Part shown: piece after piece, positions 1 to 7,120 of the stretch
How positions within the stretch are numbered: position 1 is the first letter of the stretch
Layout: each line of letters starts with the position of its first letter
Assembly: GCA_946480485.1 (NCBI GenBank)
Contig: CAMLJW010000273.1
Location: 1 to 7,201 of the forward strand
Source of the DNA: an uncultured Streptomyces sp.
GTDB taxonomy: Bacteria > Actinomycetota > Actinomycetes > Streptomycetales > Streptomycetaceae
DNA length: 7,201 bases
Direction: 5' to 3'
The notes under the pieces: model-generated
The model's database searches: none
What the model was told of the DNA's origin: nothing
Seen by the model: only the letters and a program-made list of their open reading frames with translations
Translations under genes and position numbers: made by a program

Positions 1-1
1 T

Positions 2-2671
2 CCCGTCCTGGCCGCAAGGGACGACACGTTCACATGGCTTCCGGTGAGGGCCGCGCCCACGGCCCCTCATCTTACGGAAGGGCTCACCGCGGCAGAGGCG
101 CAACCAGGGATGTTCTCGGGCAACACCGGGCTGGCGGCTGTTCCCCTACCGGGCCCGGGCGGCCCCGTGGGCGTCCTGTCCGTGGTGACGGTCACGCCGG
201 ATGCTCCCGAGCGGGAAGAGCGGGAGTTCCTGCGAGACGTGGCGGAGGAAATGGCCCGGTCCCTCCGGTACGGCGGGGCCGTGGGGGCCGCACCGGTATG
301 GTCCGGCACGCTCGGGCCACTCGAAGTGTCGGGCTCACGGCGGCAACGGGAGATGCGCTCCATGGAGGTGGGGTTCTACGACTGGAACGTCCACACCGGC
401 GCACTGCACTGCGATGAGGAGGCTCTCCGCGTGTGGGGGCTCGCGGCTGCCACCTTCGACGGCCGGAGCGACAGCTGGAAGTCAGTGGTTCATGCCGACG
501 ACCTGAAAGGCTTGCTCACGAAGATCGACAGAGCGCTCATGGGCCGAACCTCGTTCCGCGCGGAGTACCGGGTTTGTCGGCCTGACGGAAGCATCGGCTC
601 AGCGAGGACCTGCGGCGAAGCCGTCCCGGGTGAGCGCGGAGAGCCCGCCTGCGTCGTCGGTGCCGTGTGGGACGCTACGCAGGCCGGCGAGCATCAGGAG
701 GGGGTTGATCGAACCCCGCGCGTTGGGGGCGGTGGGCTCATCGTCGTGGACGCTGACTGGCGGCTCGCCTATGTGGACGATGAGGCAGAGCGCCTGGTGG
801 GACCCGCGCAGAAGCTGCTCGGCCGTGTTCTGTGGGATGCCACCCCTGGTCTGAGCCGCCTCGGCCTGGAGGACGGGTGCCGAGGCGCCGTCGCCAGTGG
901 CGCCCCGGTCACGTTCGGAGCGCAGGTCCCTGGGGCCCAGGGCGCCTGCAAGATACGGGTGGTGCCGGGGCGCATCGGTTGCGCTGTGTACATCACCGAG
1001 GTGGCGCACGAGCGACGAGGCCAGGGAGAGCGCGACGCCTCCGAACTCGCCGCACGCATGGAAGAGCTCACGGCGGGCCTCGCCCGTGCGCTCACTGTGC
1101 AGGACGTCGTGGATGCCGTGGCTGATCACGTACTGCCGCTGTTCGGCGCCACCGGGCTGCTCATTCAGAGCACCTCGGTCAGCGACGGGGTGATCGCCCT
1201 CGAGGGCTTCGCGGGGTATCCGGCGGCGTTCACCGACCACCTCTCGACCCTCAGAATCTCCGACGTTCCCCCGGCCCATGAAGTGCTTCAGACCCAGGTC
1301 CCGAGGTTCATCGCTTCTCCGCAGGAGTACATCAGCCTCTACCCTGACATCGCCCACTTCCCCGCTGCCGGAGGGAAGAAGGCCTGGGCGTTTCTGCCCC
1401 TCATCGCCGGCGGACGCCCGGTCGGCTGCATCGTCATCTCCTTCGACCAGCCGCGTCGCTTCGGCTCTGAGGAACGCGTACTGATCGATGCGCTGAGTGG
1501 GCTGATCGCTCAGGCGATCGCCCGAGCCCGCCTGTATGACGCGGCGCACAGACAAGCGCAGGAGCTTCAGCGCGGCATGCTCCCCGGAGTCCTGCCCCGT
1601 CTGCCATCGGTGACGGCTGCCGCCCGCTACCTGCCTGCCAACCAGACAGCCCAGGTGGGCGGCGACTGGTACGACGTGATCCCACTGTCCTCGGATCGTG
1701 TCGCTTTCGTCGTCGGCGACGTCATGGGCCACGGTCTGTCCGAAGCAGCCACGATGGGGCGTCTGCGCACCGCCGTACACACGCTGGCAAAGCTCGACCT
1801 CCCGCCCGACGACATCCTCGCCCACGTCAACGACATCGTCAGCGACCTGGGCGACGACTTCTACGCCACCTGTCTGTACGCCGTGTATGACCCCACCACC
1901 CGCGCGTGCACGTTTTCCAGCGCCGGCCACCCGCCTCCCGCGATTGTCCTGCCCGATGGATCCGTCAGCTTCCCGGATCTGGCCCTCGCCCCGCCCCTGG
2001 GCGCGGCGACACCTCCCTTCGAAACCTTCGATATACACATGCCGGACGGCAGTCTTCTCGTCCTGTACACGGACGGACTCGTCGAGTCTTCCGCCCGGAG
2101 CTTCGAGGACGGCACGGCTCACCTTTCCCGGATACTCACCACATCCGTCCCCCCTGCGGGCGGGACGGAGCACGGCCCGGCCGACAGGACACGAATCGAA
2201 GCTCTGTGTGACGCCATCACGGCCGGTCTGCTGCCTGCCCGACACAAGACCAGTGATGACGCCGCCCTACTGGTCGCCGCACTCGACGGCCTGGATTCGT
2301 CGGCTGTCGTGTCGTGGTCCTTGCCCGAGCATCCCACCGCGGCCGGTCAGGCCCGTGGCTACGTGCGGTCGCAGTTGGCCACATGGCACTTGGACGACCT
2401 GACCGCCACCACCGAACTGCTGGTCAGCGAACTGATCGGCAACGTCATCCGCCACGCGCAAGGCCCCATCCAGCTACGCCTGGTGCACAGCCGGTCCCTC
2501 ATCTGCGAGGTTTCCGACGGAAGCCAGAGCATCCCCCGTATACGCTGCGCGTCCGACACCGACGAGGGTGGGCGTGGCCTGCAGCTCGTCGCCGCGCTCG
2601 CGCATCGTTGGGGTGCCCGTTACGCCCCCACTGGGAAGTGCATCTGGGCAGAGCAACTGATCACAGTCTGA
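2..2671 (+). CDS. ATP-binding SpoIIE family protein phosphatase, multi-sensor (5'-truncated by window)
   Basis: This is a cytoplasmic PPM-type serine/threonine phosphatase of the RsbU/SpoIIE kind, fused to an RsbW-like ATPase. Such proteins act on phosphorylated anti-anti-sigma (STAS) proteins in partner switching. The frame is open from base 2 and encodes the end of a GAF domain (GVLSVV, then a helix to about base 280), so the true start lies upstream. The in-frame GTG at 44 has no ribosome site. Residues here are counted from base 44. PAS 1 is at about 107-210 and PAS 2 at about 225-320. A complete GAF spans about 335-500 and is followed by a helical linker (about 490-525). In the phosphatase the metal-binding motifs are intact: GGDWYD 539-544, GDVMGHG 558-564, AGHPPP 627-632, TDG with D677, and DD 738-739. 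The C-terminal ATPase has N-box E796/N800, G1 D825-G826 and G2 GGRGL 842-846. No receiver domain or membrane segment is seen. Domain calls are confident; the substrate and signal are unknown. Confidence 0.93.
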   Translation, partial: PVLAARDDTFTWLPVRAAPTAPHLTEGLTAAEAQPGMFSGNTGLAAVPLPGPGGPVGVLSVVTVTPDAPEREEREFLRDVAEEMARSLRYGGAVGAAPVWSGTLGPLEVSGSRRQREMRSMEVGFYDWNVHTGALHCDEEALRVWGLAAATFDGRSDSWKSVVHADDLKGLLTKIDRALMGRTSFRAEYRVCRPDGSIGSARTCGEAVPGERGEPACVVGAVWDATQAGEHQEGVDRTPRVGGGGLIVVDADWRLAYVDDEAERLVGPAQKLLGRVLWDATPGLSRLGLEDGCRGAVASGAPVTFGAQVPGAQGACKIRVVPGRIGCAVYITEVAHERRGQGERDASELAARMEELTAGLARALTVQDVVDAVADHVLPLFGATGLLIQSTSVSDGVIALEGFAGYPAAFTDHLSTLRISDVPPAHEVLQTQVPRFIASPQEYISLYPDIAHFPAAGGKKAWAFLPLIAGGRPVGCIVISFDQPRRFGSEERVLIDALSGLIAQAIARARLYDAAHRQAQELQRGMLPGVLPRLPSVTAAARYLPANQTAQVGGDWYDVIPLSSDRVAFVVGDVMGHGLSEAATMGRLRTAVHTLAKLDLPPDDILAHVNDIVSDLGDDFYATCLYAVYDPTTRACTFSSAGHPPPAIVLPDGSVSFPDLALAPPLGAATPPFETFDIHMPDGSLLVLYTDGLVESSARSFEDGTAHLSRILTTSVPPAGGTEHGPADRTRIEALCDAITAGLLPARHKTSDDAALLVAALDGLDSSAVVSWSLPEHPTAAGQARGYVRSQLATWHLDDLTATTELLVSELIGNVIRHAQGPIQLRLVHSRSLICEVSDGSQSIPRIRCASDTDEGGRGLQLVAALAHRWGARYAPTGKCIWAEQLITV

Positions 2672-2705
2672 TGCCTCAGCTCGCCTGCAAGGGCACCGCC
2701 GACGC

Positions 2706-2729
2706 CCGTGCGCAGTAGCCACGGCGCAC
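2706..2729 (+). terminator. Weak possible stem-loop after the phosphatase gene
   Basis: GTGCGC at 2708-2713 can pair with GCGCAC at 2724-2729 around a 10-base loop. An alternative, mutually exclusive pairing is CCGTG (2706-2710) with CACGG (2720-2724). It begins about 35 bases after the stop codon. There is no T-tract and the stem is only 5-6 bp, so in GC-rich DNA this could easily be chance. Confidence 0.2.
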
Positions 2730-2836
2730 ATCAAGCCGGGAGACGCAGACGAGGTGCGCGCAGCGAGCCGGGCTGTCCAAGCGCCCGAGATCTCTCTACG
2801 GTTGGTGTCCGACTGCCCTGCGGGGTTGGATGGGCG

Positions 2837-2841
2837 AAGGG
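2837..2841 (+). promoter_or_regulatory. Ribosome binding site that favours the GTG start at 2848
   Basis: AAGGG lies six bases before the GTG at 2848, which is good Shine-Dalgarno spacing. The upstream ATG at 2830 is preceded only by GGGGTTGG. The site therefore supports translation starting at 2848, giving a protein that begins (M)EAELTALAASG. That beginning looks natural for this kind of N-terminal domain. Confidence 0.5.
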
Positions 2842-2847
2842 AACTGT

Positions 2848-5358
2848 GTGGAAGCCGAGTTGACGGCTCTCGCTGCGTCGGGGGCGACGACGCTGGTCGG
2901 GCTGATGGTTTCGGAGTCGTGGGAAAGGGCGAAAAGCGGACTGGCCCGGTTCTTCGGACGACACGCTCCGGGCGAGGCCGCCGAGGAAGAACTCCATGCG
3001 GCGAGCGTGGAGTTGGACAGCGCCCGGGCGTCGGGTGACGCAGGCGTCCAGGCAGAGGTACAAGCCCGGTGGCGCCGGCGTTTAGAGGGGATGTTCCAGG
3101 AGGATCCCGGTGCCGCCGAGGAACTGGCGCAACTGCTGTCCGAGCTGGCGCCGAACGCGTCCCGTACCTTCGTCAGTCTTGTCAGCGGAGGGGTGAACCA
3201 CGGTCCGGCCTTTCAGGGATCGCACATCCACGGTGGCATCACCTTCAATGTCCAGCCGACGCAGTCGTCCGTGTCGTGCCTTCCGGTCAGGCCGGATCAA
3301 GTTCCGCCGGTGACGGTCCCGTTCAGCAATCGGACGGCCGAACTCGCCGTCTTGGACGAGGCGCTCGGCGCGCGATCAGGCGGCACCGGATCTGTCGATG
3401 TCGGGGTGCTCGACGGACTACCCGGAGTCGGCAAGACGACCATGGCCTGGCGGTGGGCGGCAGCGGCCCGGGGCCGATTCCCGGACGGACAGCTGTACGT
3501 GGATTTCGCAGCCCTGCGCGACGAATCCGGGCCGGTGACCGCCGTCGGTGCGGACGTCTCCGAGGCCCTTGCCATGTGCCTGAGGTCGCTGCCGGGAAGC
3601 TACAACGGCATTCCGAGTTCACTCCAGGAGCGGACCAACCTGTTTCGCTCGCGCTCGGCCAACCTGCGCATCCTGCTCGTCCTTGACGACGTGAACCAGC
3701 CCGCACAGGTTCGTGCGCTGACCCCCAAGGGGCCGGGCAGCGCGGTCCTGGTCACGAGCCAGGTCAGACTTGGTGAACTCGCCATGGACGGTGCCCGGTT
3801 GATCCCCGTCAAGCCGCTGGACGCACAGGGAGGGCTGACGCTGCTGAAGGACCGGTGCGGTGAGGAAGCGGTCGAAGCCGAACCGGAAGCCGCCAAACGC
3901 CTGGTGGAGCTGTGCGGCGGACTGCCGGTGGCCCTGCAGATCGTCGCGGCGCGGCTGGCCACCGATGACGGTCTCACCATGACCGAACTGGCCGCTGAGC
4001 TGGATGACGAGGCCGGAAGACTGGCCGGGATGGCACTGGAAGGGGAGGAGTCCTCGGTGTCCGCTGTTCTGGGTCCCTCCTACCGGCTGCTGCCGCTCGA
4101 CGCCGCTCGGCTCTACCGTCTGCTCGGATGGCTGCCGGTCAACATCTTCGACGCCGGCGTGGCCGCGGTCGTCGCGGACATCGACACGAGGAGTGCGAGA
4201 CGCCTGCTGAGTGTCCTGGCGAAGGCGAGCCTGGTGGAGGCCGTGGGGGACGGCCGTTACCGCATGCACGATCTGGTCCGTCTGCATGCGAGGGAGCGCG
4301 CGGCGCAGGAGGAGCCGGAGACCGGGCAGGCGGCACTGACGGACCGGGTGGGCACGCACTATCTCGTACTGACCGCGTTCGCGGACCGCGCGCTCAGGGG
4401 GGACCGGCTGCGCATCGCCGAACTGTCCGCTCTGCTGCGCGATGCCGACGACCCCTTCGCTGCCGCCGGCGGGCCGCCCCCGCTGGAGTGGCTGGACACC
4501 GAGCGTCCCGCCATCCTGGCGGTACTGCGGACGGCGGTCCGGCATGGGCTGCACACCCTGGCCTGGCAACTGGCCGAGGCGTTCACGGTGCTGTTCCTGT
4601 ACCGCCGTTACCTCGGGGCATGGAAGGAGTCGCTGGAGCTGGGCGCCGAGGCGGCTGCCGCAGCGGTGGCGTCCGCGGACACGGCCGGCGAGATCGCGGA
4701 GGCCACGGCGGCCGAGGCCCGGCTGCGCACCCTGCTGTCGCGCCCGTTGCTGGACCTCGGCGAGAACGACCGGGCCGGAGCGGAACTGGACAAGGCCGCC
4801 GCCCTGGCCGAGGCGGCCGGTCACCTCGTCCTGCGCGCCTCCGTACAGGAGTTCCTCGGGCGGTACCGGGACCTCTTCGAACCGTCCCGCGCCGTCGAGG
4901 CGTACCAGCTCTCCCTCGAACTCAACGAGCAGGCCGGCGAAGCCCGTGGAGCGGCCATCGCCGGCTACTTCCTCGGCTGTGCGCAGGATGCTCAGGGCGA
5001 TCGCGCGGAGGCCATGGTCACGCTGCGCCGGGCACGGCAGGACCTGGAGACCCGGGCGGAGCCCGATCTGCGTATGGCGGCCCGGGTGACCGCCGCGATC
5101 GGCGTCGTACACGACCATCTCGGCGAGACCGAGGAAGCGATCCGCGAGCTGCGCGAGGCGGCCCGGGTTCTGGGCGAGGAACAGGCGACGCACCACGAGG
5201 CGCAGGCCCTGGTACAGCTCGCCGACATCGCGGAGAGGACGGGAGGCCACGAGGGCCTGGTGCGCGACTGTCTGAGCCGGGCCGTCGCGATCCACGAGGC
5301 CGCCGGCAGCCGCTTGGCGCAGACTCTGCGGCGGCGGTGGGAAGACCTCGATCGTTGA
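2848..5358 (+). CDS. NLR-like STAND ATPase (helical domain, RHIM-like motif, NB-ARC, TPR)
   Basis: This is a predicted signal-transducing ATPase of the NB-ARC/STAND class: ligand sensing by the C-terminus would allow ATP-driven oligomerisation and activation of the N-terminus. Residues are counted from GTG 2848 (836 aa; starting at ATG 2830 gives 842). Residues 1-100 are helical with a small-residue hydrophobic start (LTALAASGATTLVGLMV). Residues 117-134 carry FQGSHIHGGITF, like bacterial amyloid signalling motifs. The NB-ARC entry has FSNRTAEL (from 159), then Walker A GLPGVGKTT 190-198, Walker B LLVLDD with D280-D281, sensor region LVTSQ (Q305 in place of the usual Arg), and CGGLP 356-360. 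A winged helix ends in MHD 473-475. TPR-like helical repeats fill about 510-836. The layout resembles the C-terminal part of AfsR-type regulators, but no DNA-binding or BTAD domain is present, so a transcription factor role is unlikely. A single in-frame TTA codon occurs at 3082-3084. The gene ends 39 bp from a convergent neighbour. The NB-ARC/TPR call is firm; the defence or death role is inferred. Confidence 0.92.
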   Translation: MEAELTALAASGATTLVGLMVSESWERAKSGLARFFGRHAPGEAAEEELHAASVELDSARASGDAGVQAEVQARWRRRLEGMFQEDPGAAEELAQLLSELAPNASRTFVSLVSGGVNHGPAFQGSHIHGGITFNVQPTQSSVSCLPVRPDQVPPVTVPFSNRTAELAVLDEALGARSGGTGSVDVGVLDGLPGVGKTTMAWRWAAAARGRFPDGQLYVDFAALRDESGPVTAVGADVSEALAMCLRSLPGSYNGIPSSLQERTNLFRSRSANLRILLVLDDVNQPAQVRALTPKGPGSAVLVTSQVRLGELAMDGARLIPVKPLDAQGGLTLLKDRCGEEAVEAEPEAAKRLVELCGGLPVALQIVAARLATDDGLTMTELAAELDDEAGRLAGMALEGEESSVSAVLGPSYRLLPLDAARLYRLLGWLPVNIFDAGVAAVVADIDTRSARRLLSVLAKASLVEAVGDGRYRMHDLVRLHARERAAQEEPETGQAALTDRVGTHYLVLTAFADRALRGDRLRIAELSALLRDADDPFAAAGGPPPLEWLDTERPAILAVLRTAVRHGLHTLAWQLAEAFTVLFLYRRYLGAWKESLELGAEAAAAAVASADTAGEIAEATAAEARLRTLLSRPLLDLGENDRAGAELDKAAALAEAAGHLVLRASVQEFLGRYRDLFEPSRAVEAYQLSLELNEQAGEARGAAIAGYFLGCAQDAQGDRAEAMVTLRRARQDLETRAEPDLRMAARVTAAIGVVHDHLGETEEAIRELREAARVLGEEQATHHEAQALVQLADIAERTGGHEGLVRDCLSRAVAIHEAAGSRLAQTLRRRWEDLDR
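3082..3084 (+). promoter_or_regulatory. In-frame TTA leucine codon (possible bldA control point)
   Basis: Reading from either candidate start, the codons run CGC CGG CGT TTA GAG GGG ATG, so TTA encodes Leu79 (counted from GTG 2848). It is the only TTA I find in any of the three genes. In Streptomyces, TTA is very rare and is read by the bldA tRNA, which becomes effective during development, so it can delay or gate translation. Whether it matters here is inference and depends on the host being Streptomyces. Confidence 0.7.
3196..3249 (+). other. RHIM-like / BASS3-like amyloid motif within the NLR-like protein
   Basis: These bases encode residues 117-134, NHGPAFQGSHIHGGITFN. The segment is rich in Gly, His and Asn and alternates with hydrophobic residues. 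It lies in a low-complexity linker between the helical N-terminal domain and the NB-ARC domain. From memory of published work on bacterial NLR-associated amyloid motifs, the actinobacterial RHIM-like family has a core of the form V-Q-A-G-x-I-x-G-x-V-x-F; this sequence fits that core closely but not exactly. The assignment is made by eye, without a profile search. Confidence 0.5.
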
Positions 5359-5372
5359 GGTTCCCGGGAATC
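5359..5372. terminator. Small inverted repeat between convergent genes
   Basis: TTCCCGGGAA at 5361-5370 is a perfect 10-bp palindrome directly after the stop codon of the NLR-like gene. With one G-U pair it could form a 5-bp stem (5359-5363 with 5368-5372) and a 4-base loop. There is no T-tract. It sits where a bidirectional terminator would be expected, but the structure is weak. Confidence 0.2.
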
Positions 5373-5397
5373 TGCGCGGTGGCCGGCTCCAGGGCGG

Positions 5398-7107
5398 TTA
5401 CCGGGTCGGCGGGGCGGGACGAAGGCGCAGGACGACGTCCTCGTCCCGACCGTCACCGATCCGCAGCCTCACCCCGGTGCCGTCCAGCGGACGCCCTGGG
5501 CGCAGACGGGCGTACACGACTGCGGCGAGCAGGCCCGGATCCATCGCCGGTCCGGTGGCTGTCGCCTCCACGATCCGGCCGTCCCTGAGCCCGACCAGGC
5601 AGCAGCCCCCGCGTACCTCCGAGGCCGCGAGGAGGCTTCCGGGGAACTGGGCGAGTGTGTCCTCGATCCAGCGGAGTGCCCCGACAGAGGTGCCGGCGGG
5701 GTGGCGCCGCACGAGTACGGAGGCGCTTTCCGTCAGTCGGTGGTCGCGCTCGTCGTCCACGCATGCCAGATGGGTGAAGCAGGCGGGCGAGTCCGGGCGG
5801 GCCGCGTCGTCAGCGGACACGGCTGCCGGAAAGCGGCGCACGGTGACGGTCGGTGTCTCATTGTCTCCGGTGACGCCGGTGGTCACCTCCCATGAGGTGA
5901 CCGGCGAGGCGGGCGGATCCGGAACAGGCAGCATCAGCGGGGACGGCGGCGGGGACGGCGGCTCCGGGAGCCTCAGCAGACGGTAGAGGGCGGTCCGGAG
6001 CCGGGCGACGGCATGCCCCGGTTCGGCGAAGGCCTGCTCCGCGACTGCGGCGTACCGCTCGGGTGCGTGCTCTCGTACGACATCGTCCACCTGCTGGAGC
6101 AGGTCCCCGCGTGTGTCGAGGCGGGGTGCGACGGCCGCCATGTCGTGAACGGCCGTTCCGGGTACCGCGTCACCGCCGAAAGCTGCCAGAAGCAGCGGCG
6201 TACCGGCTGCCGCGCCGTACAGCGTCACCGAACCGTGGTCGCCGATGAGGACGTCGGCTGCGACGAGTGCGGGCCGCCAGGCGTGGATGGCCGGCATCAG
6301 CACAAGGCCCGCGTCCAGGGCGGCGGCTTGAAGGGTGCGGATCTGCCAGGCCCCGTGAGCGGACCAGACATTGGGGTGGATGATCGCGCCCACTCGGTAG
6401 TCGTCATAGGGAAGTTGTGAGAGGAGACGCGGGAGCAGGGCCGGGTGACGTCCCAGGAGCGAGGTGGGTCCCCAGGTGGAACTGACCATGACCAGACGCT
6501 GGTGCCCCGTGACCCCCAGCGCCTCTCGGTACGCCTTCCTGCGTGGCCGGCTGCCGACCAGCTCGTCGAAGCACGGGTCACCGATGAGCAGTGTGCGCCC
6601 GGCGGCCTTCGGGTGGGCGGCGAGCAACTGCTCTTCCTGCGCCGGATGCGAGACCGCCAGCCAGGCACGCCCCGTCTCCAGCAGGGAGTCCGGTACGACC
6701 CCGGAGAGCCTGTCCGCCGAGCTCCGTGAATCCGGCACGAACTTCTGAAAACCGACACCGTGCGGCAGCACCAGCACCGGACAGTCGCCTTCCCGTACGT
6801 CGATGTTCTCGCTTGCGGAGAGGATGAGGTCGGGGGCCGTCTGCCCCAGCTGCTTCCAGGGCATGACCCGGCATCCGGCAGCGTGGAGGAGGTCGAGGAC
6901 GCCGGCGTTGAAAGCGGACGTGGGGTCGTACGCGAAGACGACGGTCACACGGCTGTCGCCGCGAAGGAGCGGCGGCAGCGTTTCGAGGACGCGGACGGTC
7001 GAGGTGACCGTACGGGCGGCGACAACGAGGGTGCGTTCGCCGTGGAAGGTGCTCCAACGGTGGGCGTCGCGCCCCACAGGCACGCGAAGCGGCCGGCTAC
7101 CGAACAC
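5398..7107 (-). CDS. Glycosyl/glycerophosphotransferase-like (GT-B-type) protein with unknown C-terminal domain
   Basis: The 569-residue protein starts at GTG 7107 and ends at TAA. The first ~380 residues look like two Rossmann-type halves. The first half carries VTVVFAYDP (54-62), LILSASENID (94-103), LPHGVGFQK (114-122) and IGDPCFDEL (175-183). The second carries SSTWGPTSLLGR (209-220), IIHPNVW (242-248) and ADVLIGDHGSVTLYGAAAGTPLLL (284-307). The last segment matches in character the acceptor/donor-site region of CDP-glycerol:poly(glycerophosphate) glycerophosphotransferases, where an 'aDvlItDySS' stretch precedes a helix and 'kP'. A proline-rich linker (about 380-402) leads to a C-terminal domain (about 405-569) that I do not recognise. 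No signal peptide or transmembrane helix is evident, so it probably works in the cytoplasm or at the inner membrane face. From memory, similar streptomycete proteins are often labelled 'translation initiation factor 2', which this sequence does not support since no GTPase motifs are seen. The donor and acceptor are unknown. Confidence 0.85.
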   Translation of the reverse strand: MFGSRPLRVPVGRDAHRWSTFHGERTLVVAARTVTSTVRVLETLPPLLRGDSRVTVVFAYDPTSAFNAGVLDLLHAAGCRVMPWKQLGQTAPDLILSASENIDVREGDCPVLVLPHGVGFQKFVPDSRSSADRLSGVVPDSLLETGRAWLAVSHPAQEEQLLAAHPKAAGRTLLIGDPCFDELVGSRPRRKAYREALGVTGHQRLVMVSSTWGPTSLLGRHPALLPRLLSQLPYDDYRVGAIIHPNVWSAHGAWQIRTLQAAALDAGLVLMPAIHAWRPALVAADVLIGDHGSVTLYGAAAGTPLLLAAFGGDAVPGTAVHDMAAVAPRLDTRGDLLQQVDDVVREHAPERYAAVAEQAFAEPGHAVARLRTALYRLLRLPEPPSPPPSPLMLPVPDPPASPVTSWEVTTGVTGDNETPTVTVRRFPAAVSADDAARPDSPACFTHLACVDDERDHRLTESASVLVRRHPAGTSVGALRWIEDTLAQFPGSLLAASEVRGGCCLVGLRDGRIVEATATGPAMDPGLLAAVVYARLRPGRPLDGTGVRLRIGDGRDEDVVLRLRPAPPTR

Positions 7108-7115
7108 GGTGGCCG

Positions 7116-7120
7116 CCTCT
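7116..7120 (-). promoter_or_regulatory. Ribosome binding site for the glycosyltransferase-like gene
   Basis: On the minus strand, AGAGG lies eight bases before the GTG at 7107, an acceptable spacing. A stronger match, GGAGGAG (minus strand, 7137-7131), sits 23 bases before the start, with no start codon at normal distance from it. The nearer site supports GTG 7107. An in-frame TGA at 7146-7144 blocks any longer form. Confidence 0.45.

Larger units (their letters stand above)
2672..2847. other. Intergenic gap between phosphatase and NLR-like gene
   Basis: No convincing gene is seen here. The gap holds weak stem-loops and a poor promoter-like hexamer, TACGGT at 2797-2802, with only a weak -35 match (CTGTCC at 2773-2778, 18-bp spacer). 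It is long enough for the downstream gene to have its own promoter, but I cannot identify one with confidence. Confidence 0.5.

Noticed and set aside
353..364. ATG codons at 353 and 362 as the real start of the phosphatase
   Set aside because: The frame upstream is open to the window edge and encodes a plausible GAF C-terminal half, and GGGAG at 348-352 is too close to ATG 353 to act as a ribosome site for it.
34..417. Short + strand ORF starting at ATG 34
   Set aside because: It is off-frame within the phosphatase gene, whose frame encodes GAF and PAS domains across the same bases; the translation is Arg/Gly-rich.
599..2245. 548-residue open frame on the minus strand opposite the phosphatase gene
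   Set aside because: It lies fully antisense to a gene with intact, recognisable domains. Its translation is low-complexity Arg/Gly/Gln-rich with no known motif, as expected from high GC content.
2769..2787. CGGGC/GCCCG stem-loop before the NLR-like gene as a regulator
   Set aside because: A five-base stem with a nine-base loop is expected by chance in DNA this GC-rich, and there is no supporting context.
2773..2802. Promoter-like CTGTCC / TACGGT pair with an 18-bp spacer
   Set aside because: The -35 match is poor and the -10 match is only partial; too weak to call a promoter.
3619..5295. 558-residue open frame on the minus strand opposite the NLR-like gene
   Set aside because: It is antisense to the NB-ARC/TPR coding sequence, has biased Gln/Arg/Gly composition, and shows no domain.
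2848..5358. AfsR/SARP-type transcriptional activator
   Set aside because: The NB-ARC and TPR parts resemble AfsR, but the N-terminus has no OmpR-like DNA-binding domain or BTAD domain.
4128..5588. 486-residue + strand frame overlapping the TPR region and the transferase gene end
   Set aside because: It is an off-frame reading rich in Arg/Gly/Pro, crossing two real genes without any recognisable domain.
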